The notes under the pieces: generated by a model
Databases searched by the model: none
Seen by the model: only the letters and a program-made list of their open reading frames with translations
Told to the model about the DNA's origin: nothing
Position numbers and translations under genes: made by a program
Shown: positions 43,860-52,095 of the stretch, piece by piece
How positions within the stretch are numbered: the stretch's first letter is position 1
Layout: each line of letters begins with the position of its first letter
Assembly (NCBI GenBank): GCA_030345135.1
Contig: CP128386.1
Coordinates: 1,200,621 to 1,264,620, forward strand
DNA from: Chitinophagaceae bacterium DXS
GTDB taxonomy: Bacteria; Bacteroidota; Bacteroidia; Chitinophagales; Chitinophagaceae
Reading direction: 5' to 3'
Length of the DNA: 64,000 bases

Positions 43860-45089
43860 TTAGTCATTCCAGGTTTTTACATCTCCTTCCATTTTCTTTA
43901 ATGTCTCACTGTACTGTTTTTGATCAGGACCTGCTGCGGCCACAGCTTTTTTCTGCCATTCTATGGCTTCATCTTTTCTACCTAATTTATATAACAGGTT
44001 GGCGTAAGTATCAATATACATAGCAACATCTTTGTCTTTAAAAGTCTGTTTGCTCCACTCAAGCGCCTGACGTAAGCAAGCTTCATCTTTACAATTTTGA
44101 AAAACGCTCCACGCATATTCGTTGAGATCTTCAATCGTTATTTTGTCGCCGTATTTGCTTACATATTCGGTGATACTTGTTTGATAATTTGCCCAATCTC
44201 CCTTAATCCTATAAAATGTGACCCTGATATATGCTAATATTTCGGGTGCTTTATCCTGATATCTTTGACTGATTAGCTCATTTAGTTTTGTCCAGGCGGA
44301 ATCTTGCACTGTCTTGTTAAAGAGCAACGGTGTAGCCTCCTCCCTGAAGATAACGCGATTAACAACGGACTCTGCCCTGCCTTTGCCAAGTATATTATTT
44401 ACTTTTTCCGGGTGGTACAAGAAGATGGTGAAACCAGTATCTTTAATAGAATTAGTAAAATCCCGAAGAAACTGTATATTATCTTTGGTGTATAAGTCTT
44501 GTTGTGTTTTCAGGTAAGCGTTTGCAAGCATTCTAGCCTTATCTCTGTCAAATGCTTCCATAGCTGCATACGCAACCGACTTAATGGATTCCGGATTCTT
44601 GGCGCCATTCTCAAAGTTTTTTAACAAAGTGTAATATTGTTTGGAAGGATCCAGTGCATTTGACGCTCGCTGAATGAATTGATCTGCTTCCCCACCGCCA
44701 ACCATTCTATGTACTAATGTGCCGTTTGGGGCAAAAAATAAGAACGTGGGAAATGCCTGAATTTTATATTTAGTCATTATATCATGTCCATCTGCATACC
44801 ATTTTTTAATTTCTTCATTGTCGCTGGCGGTAGTGTCAAGCTGCACTTTTACATTAATAAAATTGGCGTTAAAATAGTCGCCGACTTTTTCCTGCGGGAA
44901 GACGGTGTTGGTCATATATCTACACGGGCCACACCACGTGGTAAAACAGTCCATGAAGATGTACTTATTTTCTGCTTTTGCTTTAGCCAGTATCTGCTTC
45001 CAGCTATTACCGTGTTCAAAATGAATGCCTTTCTCCTGGGCCAGACATACGAAAGGCAATGAAAGAAGAAAAATAAAAAGCTGTTTCAT
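43860..45089 (-). CDS. exported thioredoxin-fold protein with TPR-like C-terminus
   Basis: 409 residues. The signal peptide ends VCLAQ. The thioredoxin domain (about 20-140) has the redox motif WCGPC (52-56) and a cis-Pro region QAFPTFLFF. The remaining 270 residues are helical; the last part (about 330-400; LRQALEWSKQTFKD, NLLYKLGRKDEAIEWQKKA) looks like TPR repeats. It probably reduces or isomerises periplasmic disulfides, or senses them. It is a single-gene unit with its own terminator. Confidence 0.88.
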   Translation of the reverse strand: MKQLFIFLLSLPFVCLAQEKGIHFEHGNSWKQILAKAKAENKYIFMDCFTTWCGPCRYMTNTVFPQEKVGDYFNANFINVKVQLDTTASDNEEIKKWYADGHDIMTKYKIQAFPTFLFFAPNGTLVHRMVGGGEADQFIQRASNALDPSKQYYTLLKNFENGAKNPESIKSVAYAAMEAFDRDKARMLANAYLKTQQDLYTKDNIQFLRDFTNSIKDTGFTIFLYHPEKVNNILGKGRAESVVNRVIFREEATPLLFNKTVQDSAWTKLNELISQRYQDKAPEILAYIRVTFYRIKGDWANYQTSITEYVSKYGDKITIEDLNEYAWSVFQNCKDEACLRQALEWSKQTFKDKDVAMYIDTYANLLYKLGRKDEAIEWQKKAVAAAGPDQKQYSETLKKMEGDVKTWND

Positions 45090-45236
45090 AATAAAGGGAT
45101 TTAGTTAAATGGGTGATTAATATCAAGTAGGTGAAAATTGCGTACCTAGTTAAAAGTATTCTGAAAAAGATGATCTGTCAAAATTAGTTATGAAATAAAA
45201 AGTTAATGTAATGGATATATAAGCGTGCCTGAAATA

Positions 45237-45271
45237 AAAAGCGAGATGGAAATTGTTGCCATCTCGCTTTT
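45237..45271 (-). terminator. intrinsic terminator of prolyl oligopeptidase gene
   Basis: The stem AAAAGCGAGATGG/CCATCTCGCTTTT (9 bp GC core 45241-45249 with 45258-45266, plus A/T extension). It can work in both directions; it lies 57 bp past the stop of the minus-strand gene. Confidence 0.88.
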
Positions 45272-45277
45272 TACATT

Positions 45278-45338
45278 TTCAATTTTCCCCGCCTGACTGA
45301 CGTTAGCCGGGCAGGAATTCTCCACTTTCAATTACTAT
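45278..45338. repeat. CCCCGCCTGA element with TCAATTT heptads at gene end
   Basis: Second copy of the element at 31291-31350. The GC-rich core is 45287-45316, and TTTCAATTAC overlaps the TGA stop codon (45328-45330) of the prolyl oligopeptidase gene. Confidence 0.7.
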
Positions 45339-47445
45339 AACTAACTCCCATGTTATACAACATGAAAGCCCATTTGTCAGCCTGTTCCTCAATGATCTTA
45401 GATGTTGGTTTTCCTGCTCCATGACCGGCCTTTGATTCAATTCTTATAATGACAGGATTGTTGCAGCTTTGTGCAGCCTGTAATGTTGCTGCAAACTTGA
45501 ATGAATGCGCCGGAACAACACGGTCATCATGATCGGCAGTGGTAACCATTGTTGCCGGATAACAAGTGCCTTTATTAATGGCATGAACGGGAGAGTATTT
45601 ATGCAGGTACTCAAACATTTCCTTGTTATCATCTGCGGTGCCGTAATCATAAGACCAGCCGGCGCCGGCGGTGAATTTGTGATAACGGAGCATATCCATT
45701 ACGCCAACAGCCGGGAAACACACTTTATAGAGGTCCGGACGTTGCGTCATACATGCGCCGACAAGGAGCCCTCCATTAGAACCGCCTGATATTGCCAGGT
45801 AATCTTTGCTGGTATATTTTTCTTTTATCAGGTATTCTGCCGCAGCAATAAAATCATCAAATACATTTTGTTTTTGCAATTTGGTTCCGGCTTTGTGCCA
45901 GTCATCTCCATACTCGCCGCCACCGCGTAAGTTCGGAACTGCATAGATGCCGCCATTCTCCATAAACACCAGGTTGCTTACGCTAAAGCCGGGTGTAAGG
46001 CTAATATTAAATCCGCCATAACCGTACAGCATTAAAGGATTGTGGCCGTTTAGCTGAATGCCTTTTTTGTGCGTAATGATCATGGGAATTTTCGTGCCGT
46101 CCTTTGAAGTATAAAATACCTGTTTGCTTTCAAAGTTGTCAGGATTAAACTGAACCGCCGGCTTTTTATAGAGTTCACTTTTTCCGGTAGCTATATCGTA
46201 CTTAAATAACGTATACGGATATATGTAGGAGGTAAAGCTGTAGTATACTTCCTTTTCCGTTTCTTTACCGCTAAAGCCGCCTGCAGAACCAAGTCCTGGC
46301 AATGCAATTGTATGTTCCTTTTTTCCGGAGAGATCATATTGCACAATTTCTGAAACAGCGTCTTTCAAATATTGGGCAAACAGTTTTTTACCACAGGTAG
46401 AAATGCTCAGTGGAAATTTCGTTTCCGGAATCAGATCCTTCCAGTGATCAGATGTTGGTGTTGCTGCGTCTGTAATAACCAGTTTTCTGTTAGGAGCGTT
46501 CAGGTTAGTTACAATAAACAGCTCGCCATTCTGCGCGTAGGCAACATGCTGTTCGTTGTCAAAACCCGTAACAACAGGCACTATAGGTGCATCCCTTTTT
46601 GAAAGATCTTTGATGTATAGTTCATTTCCGTATGTGGCATTAGAGGCGGTGATTACAAGAAAATGCTGGTCCTCGGTAACATAGCCGCCGATATATCTGC
46701 GTGGTGCAGTTTCGCCGCCAAAAATTAGTTGGTCTTCAGACTGTGCAGTGCCAAGTTTATGAAAATACAATTTGTGACGTTCCGTTTTGGCAGAAAGCTG
46801 GCTGCCCTTCGGCTTGTCGTAACTGCTGTAAAAAAAGCCTTCATTCTTATACCAGGAAAGGCCACTGAATTTTACATCGATCAATGTATCATCCAGTTGC
46901 TTTTTTGTTTCTGCAGTCAAAATAATAACCTTGCGCCAGTCCGAACCACCTTCAGAGATCTGGTAGGCGAGGAGCGAGCCATCATGCGTAAAATCCAGCC
47001 CCGCAAGGGATGTCGTGCCATCTGCTGAAAACCTGTTCGGATCAAGAAAAACTTCTGTGGTCCCGTTTTTCTGACGGTACAAAACAGATTGGTTCTGCAA
47101 TCCGTCATTTTTACTGAAGTAGGTGTAATTTCCTTCTTTTGATGGTGACGAATATTTTTCGTAGTTCCATAAAGTTGTCAGCCGCTTTTTAATAGCCTCT
47201 CTGAAAGGTATTTGCGAGAGGTAAGCGTTGGTAACAACATTTTGTTGCTGAACCCAGTCTTTAGTGTCCGATGCTGTATCATTTTCAAGCCAGCGATAAG
47301 GGTCGCTCACTTCCGATCCAAAAAAATTATCAGTCTGCTGTACTGTTTTTGTGGCCGGGTAAGCACCTTTAAAAGCGGCCGGTTGTTGAGCCATTGTGTT
47401 CATACAAACCATTAAAGCGGTTAAACTGTAAGTAATATATCTCAT
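45328..47445 (-). CDS. prolyl oligopeptidase family serine peptidase
   Basis: 705 residues. The signal peptide ends NTMAQ, so it is periplasmic. The N-terminal beta-propeller (about 80-420) gates an alpha/beta-hydrolase domain. The catalytic triad is S556 (GGSNGG), Asp in HDDRVVP (near 641) and His in KAGHGAG (near 676). It cleaves short peptides after proline. Family S9A length is about 700. It stands divergent from the CCA-adding enzyme gene across a repeat-rich gap. Confidence 0.95.
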   Translation of the reverse strand: MRYITYSLTALMVCMNTMAQQPAAFKGAYPATKTVQQTDNFFGSEVSDPYRWLENDTASDTKDWVQQQNVVTNAYLSQIPFREAIKKRLTTLWNYEKYSSPSKEGNYTYFSKNDGLQNQSVLYRQKNGTTEVFLDPNRFSADGTTSLAGLDFTHDGSLLAYQISEGGSDWRKVIILTAETKKQLDDTLIDVKFSGLSWYKNEGFFYSSYDKPKGSQLSAKTERHKLYFHKLGTAQSEDQLIFGGETAPRRYIGGYVTEDQHFLVITASNATYGNELYIKDLSKRDAPIVPVVTGFDNEQHVAYAQNGELFIVTNLNAPNRKLVITDAATPTSDHWKDLIPETKFPLSISTCGKKLFAQYLKDAVSEIVQYDLSGKKEHTIALPGLGSAGGFSGKETEKEVYYSFTSYIYPYTLFKYDIATGKSELYKKPAVQFNPDNFESKQVFYTSKDGTKIPMIITHKKGIQLNGHNPLMLYGYGGFNISLTPGFSVSNLVFMENGGIYAVPNLRGGGEYGDDWHKAGTKLQKQNVFDDFIAAAEYLIKEKYTSKDYLAISGGSNGGLLVGACMTQRPDLYKVCFPAVGVMDMLRYHKFTAGAGWSYDYGTADDNKEMFEYLHKYSPVHAINKGTCYPATMVTTADHDDRVVPAHSFKFAATLQAAQSCNNPVIIRIESKAGHGAGKPTSKIIEEQADKWAFMLYNMGVSYSN

Positions 47446-47495
47446 GCCGGTTAAGGATTTTATTTCGTAATGAGTTCAGCAAAATAGGAAAAATC

Positions 47496-47675
47496 GCTGA
47501 TGTCTGATTTGAAGATCGCTGATTTGTTCAGGTGTAGCACCAAAAATAGTCGGGTAATTCTTGATTATTGATTTGCTGATGTTTGATTTGAAGATCGCTG
47601 ATTTGTTCAGGTGCAACACCAAAATTAGTCGGGTAATTCTTGATTATTGATTTGCTGATGTTTGATTTATGCACG
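47496..47675. repeat. 79-bp tandem repeat, 2.3 copies, itself built of heptads
   Basis: GCTGATGT.TGATT starts at 47496, 47575 and 47654 (period 79). Two full units differ at only a few positions. Inside, TGAT-containing 7-mers (CTTGATT, ATTGATT, TGCTGAT, GTTTGAT) recur, so a heptad array seems to have been duplicated as a larger block. Confidence 0.88.
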
Positions 47676-47765
47676 TGTAACATTCAAACCGGAGTGATTT
47701 CGGTTTTGATTGATTTGTCGGTGTCGGATTTTTTAATGAACCCCAACTGGCATCCGGTGCCCTGG

Positions 47766-47798
47766 ATCAGCGATCTTCAAATCAGCGATCCTCAAATC
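47766..47798. repeat. inverted copy of the 79-bp repeat core
   Basis: ATCAGCGATCTTCAAATC (47766-47783) is the exact reverse complement of 18 bases at 47506-47523 and 47585-47602; another ATCAGCGATC follows. Confidence 0.8.
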
Positions 47799-47807
47799 TC
47801 TTGAAAT

Positions 47808-47881
47808 GTTACCGTCTTACATGTCTAACGCGTCTTACACGTCTTACACGTCTTACCATCTTACGGTCTTACTATCTTATC
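47808..47881. repeat. GTCTTAC octad/nonad array upstream of CCA gene
   Basis: Units include GTCTTACAC, GTCTTACAC, GTCTTACC, ATCTTACG, GTCTTACT, ATCTTATC. It is the reverse complement of the GTAAGA family and ends 9 bp before the start codon. Confidence 0.78.
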
Positions 47882-47890
47882 TTTGCCCGC

Positions 47891-49309
47891 ATGCAGATTG
47901 ATTGCACAGAAAGGGAATTATTTATTTTTAAGAAGATAGCCAATGCTTCCGAAGCTATTCACGTGCAGAGCTATCTTATTGGTGGATTTGTTCGCGATAA
48001 GATTATCGGGCGGGCCACTAAAGATGCGGATATAGTTTGTCTTGGTGATGGCATAGAGCTCGCCAACGCTGTCGCGCAACGCTTTAGCCCGATTCCGAAT
48101 GTGGCATTTTTTAAAAATTTTGGCACTGCACAGATCAAACTTCCTGACTTTGAAGTGGAATTTGTTGGTGCCAGAAAAGAGAGTTATCGCTATCATAGCC
48201 GTAAACCCGACGTTGAACCAGGTACGTTGGAAGATGACCAGAACAGGCGTGATTTTACCATCAATGCGCTTGCTATCAGCCTGAATAAGGAAGATTACGG
48301 AACATTAATTGATCCGTTTAATGGTATTCAGCATATCCGGGAACAAAAGATACAAACACCCTTGCCGCCAGCCCAAACCTTCAGCGATGATCCGCTGCGC
48401 ATGATGCGTGCCATCCGGTTTGCTACCCAGCTGGGTTTTACTATTGAGGAGGAAACATTTGTTGCCATCCAGGAAAATGCAAGCAGGATTAAAATAGTGT
48501 CACAGGAAAGGATCACGGATGAGATCAATAAGATCATGTTGAGTCCGAAGCCGTCAATAGGATGGGATCTGCTTTCAAAAAGCGGATTGTTGCAAATTAT
48601 TTTCCCGCAAATGATGGCCCTGCATGGCGCGGAATATGTAGATGGCATGGGACATAAGGATAATTTTTATCATACATTACAGGTGCTAGACAATGTCGCT
48701 GCAAAGTCCGATGATCTCTGGCTACGCTGGGCCGCATTGTTGCATGATATTGGCAAACCCCCTACAAAGAAATTTGAGCAGGGGCATGGCTGGACTTTTC
48801 ATGGCCACGAGGTAGTTGGTGCACGCATGGTGCCTAAAATTTTTGCAAAACTTAAGCTGCCGCTGTATGATAAAATGCGTTTTGTACAAAAACTGGTAGA
48901 GCTGCACCTGCGCCCAATTAGCCTTACAAAGGAGAATATTACGGATAGTGCGATACGCCGGTTATTGTTTGATGCCGCAGATGATTTGGAGCCCCTAATG
49001 TCGTTGTGTGAAGCGGATATAACCAGCAAAAATAAATTTAAGGTAAAACGCTATCTGCAAAATTTTACGCTTGTACGTGAACGGCTTGCCGCAGTTGAAG
49101 AGAGCGACCGGATAAGAAACTGGCAACCTCCTATAACGGGCGAAATGATTATGCAGACATTTGGGTTGACTCCAGGTAAAAATGTGGGCGTTATTAAGGA
49201 TGCAATTCGCGAAGCGATACTAGACGGTGAAATTCCAAATGAATACGATGCAGCCTTTGCGTTCATGCTTCAAAAAGGGGAGGCCCTAAATTTGAAACCC
49301 GTTGAATAA
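47891..49309 (+). CDS. CCA tRNA nucleotidyltransferase with HD domain
   Basis: Adds or repairs the 3' CCA of tRNAs. 472 residues from MQIDCTEREL (47891); an upstream in-frame extension translates the repeat and is rejected. The class II nucleotidyltransferase head has GGFVRD (31-36) and the metal-binding Asp pair D45-A-D47, followed by the RRDFTINALA block. The C-terminal HD phosphohydrolase domain has LLHDIGKP and FHGHE, as in the bacterial CCA-adding enzymes with 2',3'-cyclic phosphodiesterase activity. Separate A-adding function cannot be excluded. Confidence 0.93.
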   Translation: MQIDCTERELFIFKKIANASEAIHVQSYLIGGFVRDKIIGRATKDADIVCLGDGIELANAVAQRFSPIPNVAFFKNFGTAQIKLPDFEVEFVGARKESYRYHSRKPDVEPGTLEDDQNRRDFTINALAISLNKEDYGTLIDPFNGIQHIREQKIQTPLPPAQTFSDDPLRMMRAIRFATQLGFTIEEETFVAIQENASRIKIVSQERITDEINKIMLSPKPSIGWDLLSKSGLLQIIFPQMMALHGAEYVDGMGHKDNFYHTLQVLDNVAAKSDDLWLRWAALLHDIGKPPTKKFEQGHGWTFHGHEVVGARMVPKIFAKLKLPLYDKMRFVQKLVELHLRPISLTKENITDSAIRRLLFDAADDLEPLMSLCEADITSKNKFKVKRYLQNFTLVRERLAAVEESDRIRNWQPPITGEMIMQTFGLTPGKNVGVIKDAIREAILDGEIPNEYDAAFAFMLQKGEALNLKPVE

Positions 49310-49515
49310 AATGTATTTTCGTAGAGCAGCCTCCCGTTGAATTAGCACTAACCGGTTTACGGGCTTCAGTACTATTGTTTTACGCATAATCAATTCGCCG
49401 GGAGATTCAAAAGTTATATTGTTTTTTTATTTAAGTTAAATTACTTTGCTTTGATATTGTTATCACTTTTGTGAATTGCTGTAACTTTTAACAAACAACA
49501 ACCAACAGTTTAAGA

Positions 49516-50085
49516 ATGGCTATTTTAAAATTCAGAGTGTTTTTCGAGGAAGATGATGCCGTATATCGCGACGTTGTTATAAAGCATACTCAGACTTTTT
49601 TTGATTTGCATAACGTTATCTTAAAGGCATATGAATTTGATAACAAGCATCAGGCTACTTTTTACAGAAGCAATGTTAACTGGCAGCGTGGACGTGAGAT
49701 TAGTCTGCAGAAATATGATAAACCTTACCAGGCAGAGCCGTTGATAATGGAATCCACAACCATTGGCAGCGAAATCCGTGATACCAGCCAGAAATTTATT
49801 TATGTGTATGATTTTGCAAAAAACTGGACTTTCCTGGTAGAACTGATTAATGTAAGCAAAGAAGAAAGCAGCAAGGTAACTTATCCTTCATTGAGCCGGG
49901 CCGAAGGTATTGGTCCGCAGCAATACGGAACAAGAAGTTTACTGGGTAATAAATTTGCCGATATCGAAGAAAAATATGACCTTGATAAAGGAGCTGAGGG
50001 TTTTGGTGAAGAAGGCGATGATGACAATGGCAGTGACGATATGGTTGATGATGGCGGTGGAGAGAACGGAGGTGATGAATATTAA
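49516..50085 (+). CDS. plasmid pRiA4b ORF-3-like (IS1096 TnpR-like) protein
   Basis: 189 residues. An N-terminal KFRVFFEEDDAVYRDVVIK strand, LHNVILKAYEFDNKHQATFY and a central FIYVYDFAKNWTFLVEL block match the pRiA4b ORF-3-like fold, often labelled IS1096 passenger TnpR. There is no transposase nearby, and the Bacteroidota members are ordinary chromosomal genes. The C-terminal 35 residues are strongly acidic and Gly-rich (EEGDDDNGSDD). It is cytoplasmic. Function is unknown. Confidence 0.82.
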   Translation: MAILKFRVFFEEDDAVYRDVVIKHTQTFFDLHNVILKAYEFDNKHQATFYRSNVNWQRGREISLQKYDKPYQAEPLIMESTTIGSEIRDTSQKFIYVYDFAKNWTFLVELINVSKEESSKVTYPSLSRAEGIGPQQYGTRSLLGNKFADIEEKYDLDKGAEGFGEEGDDDNGSDDMVDDGGGENGGDEY

Positions 50086-50177
50086 GAAACTGTAAATAAT
50101 GTATTAAGCTTTTTTTGTTTCTTCAGCATTCTTATATTGAGATGGTAATTTGATCATCAAAAAATAAGAATCAGGGA

Positions 50178-51068
50178 ATGAAAGTTCTGATAACGGGCGG
50201 AAATGGATTTTTAGGGCAGCATTTAACACGCTTCCTTTCCGCTCAGAATTTTGAAGTATATGTAGTGAGCCGTGGAGAATGCCGTATTCCTGATGGAGGC
50301 AGTTTCACTTACTTCGACGTTGATTTGCGTAACAGCAACGAGCTGGCTGCAATTGTCAACGAAGTTCAGCCCGGCGTAATTATTCATGCTGCAGCAATGA
50401 GTAAACCGGATGAATGTAAAAATAACCCGCAAGCCTGCCTGCAATTGAATGTAGATGCCACCAGGGATTTACTGAATGCCTTTAATGCAACACAACAGCC
50501 ATCTTTGTTTATTTATATTTCAACGGATTTTGTATTTGGTGAGAATGGCCCGCACAGCGAAGATGAAGAAAAAGGACCACTAAACTTTTATGGTGAAAGT
50601 AAATATACAGCCGAACAACTGGTAGAGGGAAGTAACCTTCCACACGCGATTGTGAGACCTGTTTTTATTTACGGACCAACATGGAACGGACTCAGACCTT
50701 CTTTTTTGCATTGGGTGAAAAACAGCCTGGAACAGAATAAACAAATTAAGGTTGTAAGTGATCAACTACGGACACCCACTTATGTAGTTGATATTTGTAA
50801 AGGAATCGCCGAAATTATTAATAGAAAAAAAGAGGGTGTGTATCATCTCGCTGGTAAAGATTTTTTATCTCCATACGAAATGGCGGTAAAAACAGCGGGC
50901 ATACTTGGACTTGATGCAACATTGATACAAAATGTAACGTCTGAATGTTTTGATGAACCTGTGATCAGGGCAAAACGTTCGGGACTGAAAATTGATAAGG
51001 CTATGAAAGAGCTGGATTATGTGCCGGTAAGTTTTGAAGATGGTATCCGTTATACCTTCAATATATAA
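50178..51068 (+). CDS. RmlD-like NAD(P)-dependent sugar reductase
   Basis: 296 residues, extended SDR. Rossmann motif GGNGFLGQ (7-14); catalytic Tyr-x-x-x-Lys in FYGESKYTAEQL (near 136-142); Thr in YISTDFVFGE. It resembles dTDP-4-dehydrorhamnose reductase, but there are no other rhamnose genes here, so the substrate may differ. It is followed 5 bp later by the CHAD gene, with which it must be co-transcribed. Confidence 0.88.
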   Translation: MKVLITGGNGFLGQHLTRFLSAQNFEVYVVSRGECRIPDGGSFTYFDVDLRNSNELAAIVNEVQPGVIIHAAAMSKPDECKNNPQACLQLNVDATRDLLNAFNATQQPSLFIYISTDFVFGENGPHSEDEEKGPLNFYGESKYTAEQLVEGSNLPHAIVRPVFIYGPTWNGLRPSFLHWVKNSLEQNKQIKVVSDQLRTPTYVVDICKGIAEIINRKKEGVYHLAGKDFLSPYEMAVKTAGILGLDATLIQNVTSECFDEPVIRAKRSGLKIDKAMKELDYVPVSFEDGIRYTFNI

Positions 51069-51073
51069 AAACA

Positions 51074-51859
51074 ATGCACACTCCACTGCAGAAATATTTT
51101 GCGCAGCGTGTAAAGAACCTGTTCAATCATTTTCATGATTTTGAATTGAACGGGGATGATGTTTCATTGCACGATCTCAGGGTGGAAATGAAAAAGCTGA
51201 GGTCAATTATCAGGTTTCTTCAGCAAATTTACCCCAAACAAAAACTGAAAAGACCCTCCCATTTATTGCGTTCCATTTTCCAGGTGGGAGGAGAGATAAG
51301 AGAAGCGCAGTTAATGGCACAATGGTTACAAAAGAATAACGCATACATTATAGAGAAAGAATATTTTCCGCCAGAAAGGCTTAAACACATGACCGAGGCG
51401 TTCATGCTGCGGTCAGATGATTACAAGAAAGATCTGAAAGAGGTGGTCGACTCACTCGACGAGTTTGTGAACACAACAAATGAAATTCTGGCTGAACAAT
51501 ATTTTATTGATCTGAATGCACGTGTTGAAAGCATGTGCAGGAAGAACTTATTAAAAACCGACTGGCATGAATTGCGGAAATTGATTAAACTGCGGATCTA
51601 TGCCTATAACTGGGTGCAGCACGAAGAAGATTTTGAGGATTCAGTTTTTCCTTATTACAACAAACTGCAGGAAGCTATCGGACAGTGGCATGACCTGGAA
51701 ATAGTGAAAGACAATTTCTCCCAAAAACAGATCTATCTCTCCCAGGATCTTGAAGTGCAGAAAGATTTTAATCTTGTGTGGGACAAGCTAACTACCTCAC
51801 TAAAACAAAAAGAAAAAATTATAGAAGATTTGTTGTCGAGACAGGTGGTTGCGGATTAG
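51074..51859 (+). CDS. CHAD-domain protein
   Basis: 261 residues, fully helical. CHAD (conserved histidine alpha-helical) features include the conserved HDLRVEMKKLRSIIRFL segment (about 28-44) and LQEAIGQWHDLEIVKDN (near 197-213). CHAD proteins bind inorganic polyphosphate through basic residues and often localise to polyP granules. It lies 5 bp downstream of the RmlD-like gene. A TAG stop is directly continued by a GTAAGA octad array. Confidence 0.9.
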   Translation: MHTPLQKYFAQRVKNLFNHFHDFELNGDDVSLHDLRVEMKKLRSIIRFLQQIYPKQKLKRPSHLLRSIFQVGGEIREAQLMAQWLQKNNAYIIEKEYFPPERLKHMTEAFMLRSDDYKKDLKEVVDSLDEFVNTTNEILAEQYFIDLNARVESMCRKNLLKTDWHELRKLIKLRIYAYNWVQHEEDFEDSVFPYYNKLQEAIGQWHDLEIVKDNFSQKQIYLSQDLEVQKDFNLVWDKLTTSLKQKEKIIEDLLSRQVVAD

Positions 51860-51943
51860 AAGACCGTAAGATAGTAAGACAGTAAGACCGTAAGATAGTA
51901 AGACCGTAAGATAGTAAGATCACAAGATAGTAAGATCGTAGGA
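51856..51943. repeat. 11-unit GTAAGA octad array over CHAD stop
   Basis: Eleven 8-mers: TTAGAAGA, CCGTAAGA, TAGTAAGA, CAGTAAGA, CCGTAAGA, TAGTAAGA, CCGTAAGA, TAGTAAGA, TCACAAGA, TAGTAAGA, TCGTAGGA. The stop codon (51857-51859) is inside the first. Confidence 0.9.
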
Positions 51944-51951
51944 AAGCAAAA

Positions 51952-51979
51952 CTGCTAATAGCTCATAGCTGATAGCTTA
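51952..51979. repeat. TAGCTGA-family heptads
   Basis: CTGCTAA, TAGCTCA, TAGCTGA, TAGCTTA in exact register, between the octads and the TTCACTA array. Confidence 0.8.
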
Positions 51980-52011
51980 CCTGAAAACCGGCTTATGAAT
52001 AATTAACCTGC

Positions 52012-52095
52012 TTCACCTTTCACTATTCACTATTCACTATTCACTATTCACCTTTCACTATTCACTATTCACCATTCACCATTCTCCATTCACTA
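52012..52095. repeat. 12-unit TTCACTA heptad array ending on BamA-like stop
   Basis: Twelve 7-mers (TTCACCT, four TTCACTA, TTCACCT, two TTCACTA, two TTCACCA, TTCTCCA, TTCACTA). The final base triplet CTA (52093-52095) is the TAG stop codon of the minus-strand gene. Confidence 0.95.

Larger units (their letters stand above)
47446..47890. other. 445-bp divergent gap with three repeat blocks
   Basis: No gene seen. It contains the 79-bp tandem (47496-47675), its inverted short copy (47766-47798) and a CTTAC octad array (47808-47881). About 90 bp in between is unique. Confidence 0.75.

Noticed and set aside
47801-47890. 30-residue extension of the CCA-adding enzyme (CLTRLTRLTRLT)
   Set aside because: It translates the GTCTTAC octads; the family N-terminus begins at 47891.
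49516-50085. Mobile-element gene because of the TnpR/IS1096 family label
   Set aside because: No transposase, ends or direct repeats; members of this family are widespread ordinary chromosomal genes in Bacteroidota.
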